Below, piece by piece: positions 21,837 through 23,171 of a stretch of 23,171 bases of DNA. Each line of letters opens with the position of its first letter. Position 1 is the stretch's first letter. The translations under genes were made by a program, and so were the position numbers. This stretch comes from Saccoglossus kowalevskii (lineage: Eukaryota; Hemichordata; Enteropneusta; Harrimaniidae): assembly GCF_000003605.2 (NCBI RefSeq), contig NW_003126883.1, positions 568,574 through 591,744 on the forward strand, read 5' to 3'. Under the pieces are notes generated by a model that searched no databases, had not been told where the DNA came from, and saw nothing but the letters and a program-made list of their open reading frames with translations.

Positions 21837-22696
21837 TCAAACACACAGCCTCTCAACTGAGATAGCTCCACTGTTAGCAATGCACATTTCAATTAGAGAA
21901 TTGAAGATATCATTAGAAAATGAACAAATCTGAAAGAGGTCCACCTGTAGTATGTATATATATAATATCAAAGCAATCAGACTTGCGGTTTTAAACATGA
22001 AGTTGAAAATATAACTTTTTACCAAAAATATTCATCAATATTAGAGAATTGAAGATATTATCACGAAATTAACAAATCTGAGAGTGGTTCGCAAACAAAC
22101 TAGTGGTTTTCAACAAGAAATCAAAAATATCACTTTTACAAAAAAATATTCACCAAAATTAGAGAAATAAAGATATCATCATGGAATGAACAAATCTGAG
22201 AGAGGTCCACATGTAGAACCTATATATGTACCGGTAATATCAAAGCAATCAGACTTGCAGTTTTTAACAAGAAGTCGAAAATACCACTTTTTACCAAAAA
22301 TGTCAAAAATATTAAAATATTCAACAAAATTAGAGAATTGAAGATATCATGAAATGAATAAATCTGAGAGAGGTCTACATGTAGTACCTATATATGTAAT
22401 ATCAAAGCAATCGGACTTACAGTTTTTAAAGATAAGTTGAAAATATCACTTTTTACCAAAAATGACAAAATATTCACCAAAATCAGAGAATTGAAGATAT
22501 CACCACAAAATGAACAAATCTGAAAGAGGTCTACATGTAGTACGTATATATGTAATATCAAAGCAATTGGACTTTTGGTTTTTAACAAGAAGTCCAAAAT
22601 ATCACTTTTTATCAGAAATGACAAAAATATTCATCAAAATTAGATAATTGAAGATATCACAAAATGAACAAATCTGAGCGAGGTCTACATGTAGTA

Positions 22697-22700
<4 letters not shown>
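21837..22700 (-). repeat. ~157-bp satellite block plus element terminus (right copy, inverted)
   Basis: This is the reverse complement of the block at 1-626. The anchor agagaattgaag or a variant lies at 21895, 22043, 22161, 22332, 22485 and 22642, giving units of 148, 118, 171, 153 and 157 bp; the 118-bp unit has an internal deletion. The inner edge carries the same terminus as the left copy (rc gaaatgtgcattgctaacag, then gctatctcag), so it is a second copy of one element rather than random satellite. Confidence 0.9.

Positions 22701-22731
<31 letters not shown>
22699..22731. repeat. (TA)16 microsatellite
   Basis: An uninterrupted TA run sits in the acctatatat segment of the last satellite unit, where the satellite itself holds a short TA run. 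It probably grew from that seed. Confidence 0.95.
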
Positions 22732-22734
<3 letters not shown>

Positions 22735-23134
22735 TTCTTTTTATTTAGATCATGGCAATTTTTTGGTCAGAGCGCCCTCTAGTTTTGTGGAGAATCATGT
22801 TCATTTGGAATGCTCTGATTGGATGGAAGTTCAAGCCTAGCAAGGTGTGATAGAATTGGCCTGTTATGTTCAGATTCAAATAAGCATGAACCACTAATTT
22901 GACAGGGAAGTGATACTTATAATGCAGCAAGCTGTTCTAATTGCTGTTGTGGTAGAGTTTTTCTATTTTCCTGTCAAATGCATTTATTGGTCCACTGAAA
23001 AATGAAAATAATGTTCCCTGTAACTTAGACTCTTATTGATCAAGGCATTTTAAAAATCATGGGTGTTAACTCCCCTCAAGTTATGACCCGTTGTCCCCTA
23101 CAGAATAATGGTTGCATCTAATATTAAAATAAAG
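22732..23134. other. Presumed upstream region of the gene starting at 23135
   Basis: Unique sequence with a CTCF-like motif at its start. No repeat was seen. The last part before the ATG is likely 5' UTR or core promoter, but no TATA box or initiator can be named with confidence. Confidence 0.35.
22772..22785 (+). promoter_or_regulatory. CTCF-like motif
   Basis: GCGCCCTCTAGTTT matches 12 of 14 positions of the recalled CTCF core. It is in the same orientation as the site at 4433 and lies between the right satellite block and the gene starting at 23135. Confidence 0.35.
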
Positions 23135-23171
23135 ATGGCGGAGTATAGCGTTGATTCATCTCGTTCTACTC
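23135..23171 (+). CDS. Start of a further gene, truncated by the window end
   Basis: ATG in the context aaagATGG (A at -3, G at +4) opens a frame reading MAEYSVDSSRST with no stop before the window ends. The composition (Glu, Ser, Asp) and GC content rise sharply compared with the preceding AT-rich DNA, as at a true first coding exon. The family cannot be named from 12 residues. Confidence 0.45.
   Translation, partial: MAEYSVDSSRST

Noticed and set aside
22388-22624. Minus-strand ORF with repeated FLLKT.SPIALILHIY segments
   Set aside because: It is translation of the tandem satellite; the repeat periodicity explains the open frame.

Overview
The window is AT-rich animal genomic DNA. It has GT-AG introns, AATAAA poly(A) signals, satellite-bearing interspersed repeats and MITE-like palindromes. 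Nothing bacterial is present: no operons, Shine-Dalgarno sites or long uninterrupted ORFs. A nuclear-receptor ligand-binding domain, frequent 'acatgta' runs and an (ACGG)n-plus-hairpin repeat suggest a marine invertebrate such as a hemichordate, lophotrochozoan or other non-vertebrate. The species cannot be fixed from this sequence.

All recognisable genes read on the + strand. (1) At 1421-1981 lie the last two coding exons of an NR1-type nuclear receptor; its DNA-binding domain and most of the ligand-binding domain lie upstream of the window. (2) At 4991-8091 I reconstruct an eight-exon gene for an unrecognised 227-residue single-pass membrane protein. Every splice junction is phase-consistent, and a 27-nt microexon sits just after the membrane segment. 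(3) From 10990 a large exon encodes 223 residues of an unrecognised cytoplasmic or nuclear protein. It ends in a strong phase-0 donor that can join either of two in-frame terminal exons (11948-12034 or 12941-13039). (4) At 23135 the first codons of a fourth gene appear (ATG in good context) and are cut off by the window end.

The rest is intergenic or intronic DNA, rich in repeats. The same ~157-bp satellite lies at both ends of the window in opposite orientations (1-626 and 21837-22700), each copy ending inward in the same ~45-bp non-satellite terminus. Other repeats are a 62-bp tandem duplication (855-978), two related palindromic MITE-like elements (12604-12801 and 17942-18090), decayed ~110-150-bp tandem repeats (about 15990-16600), and a near-perfect nine-copy 42-bp array (17525-17902). 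A composite element at about 20110-21352 has ~150-bp internal repeats, (ACGG)3 and a terminal hairpin.

No CRISPR array, rRNA, tRNA or complete autonomous transposon was seen. Exon models come from reading splice signals, phase and protein plausibility by eye; no transcript or homology search was available.
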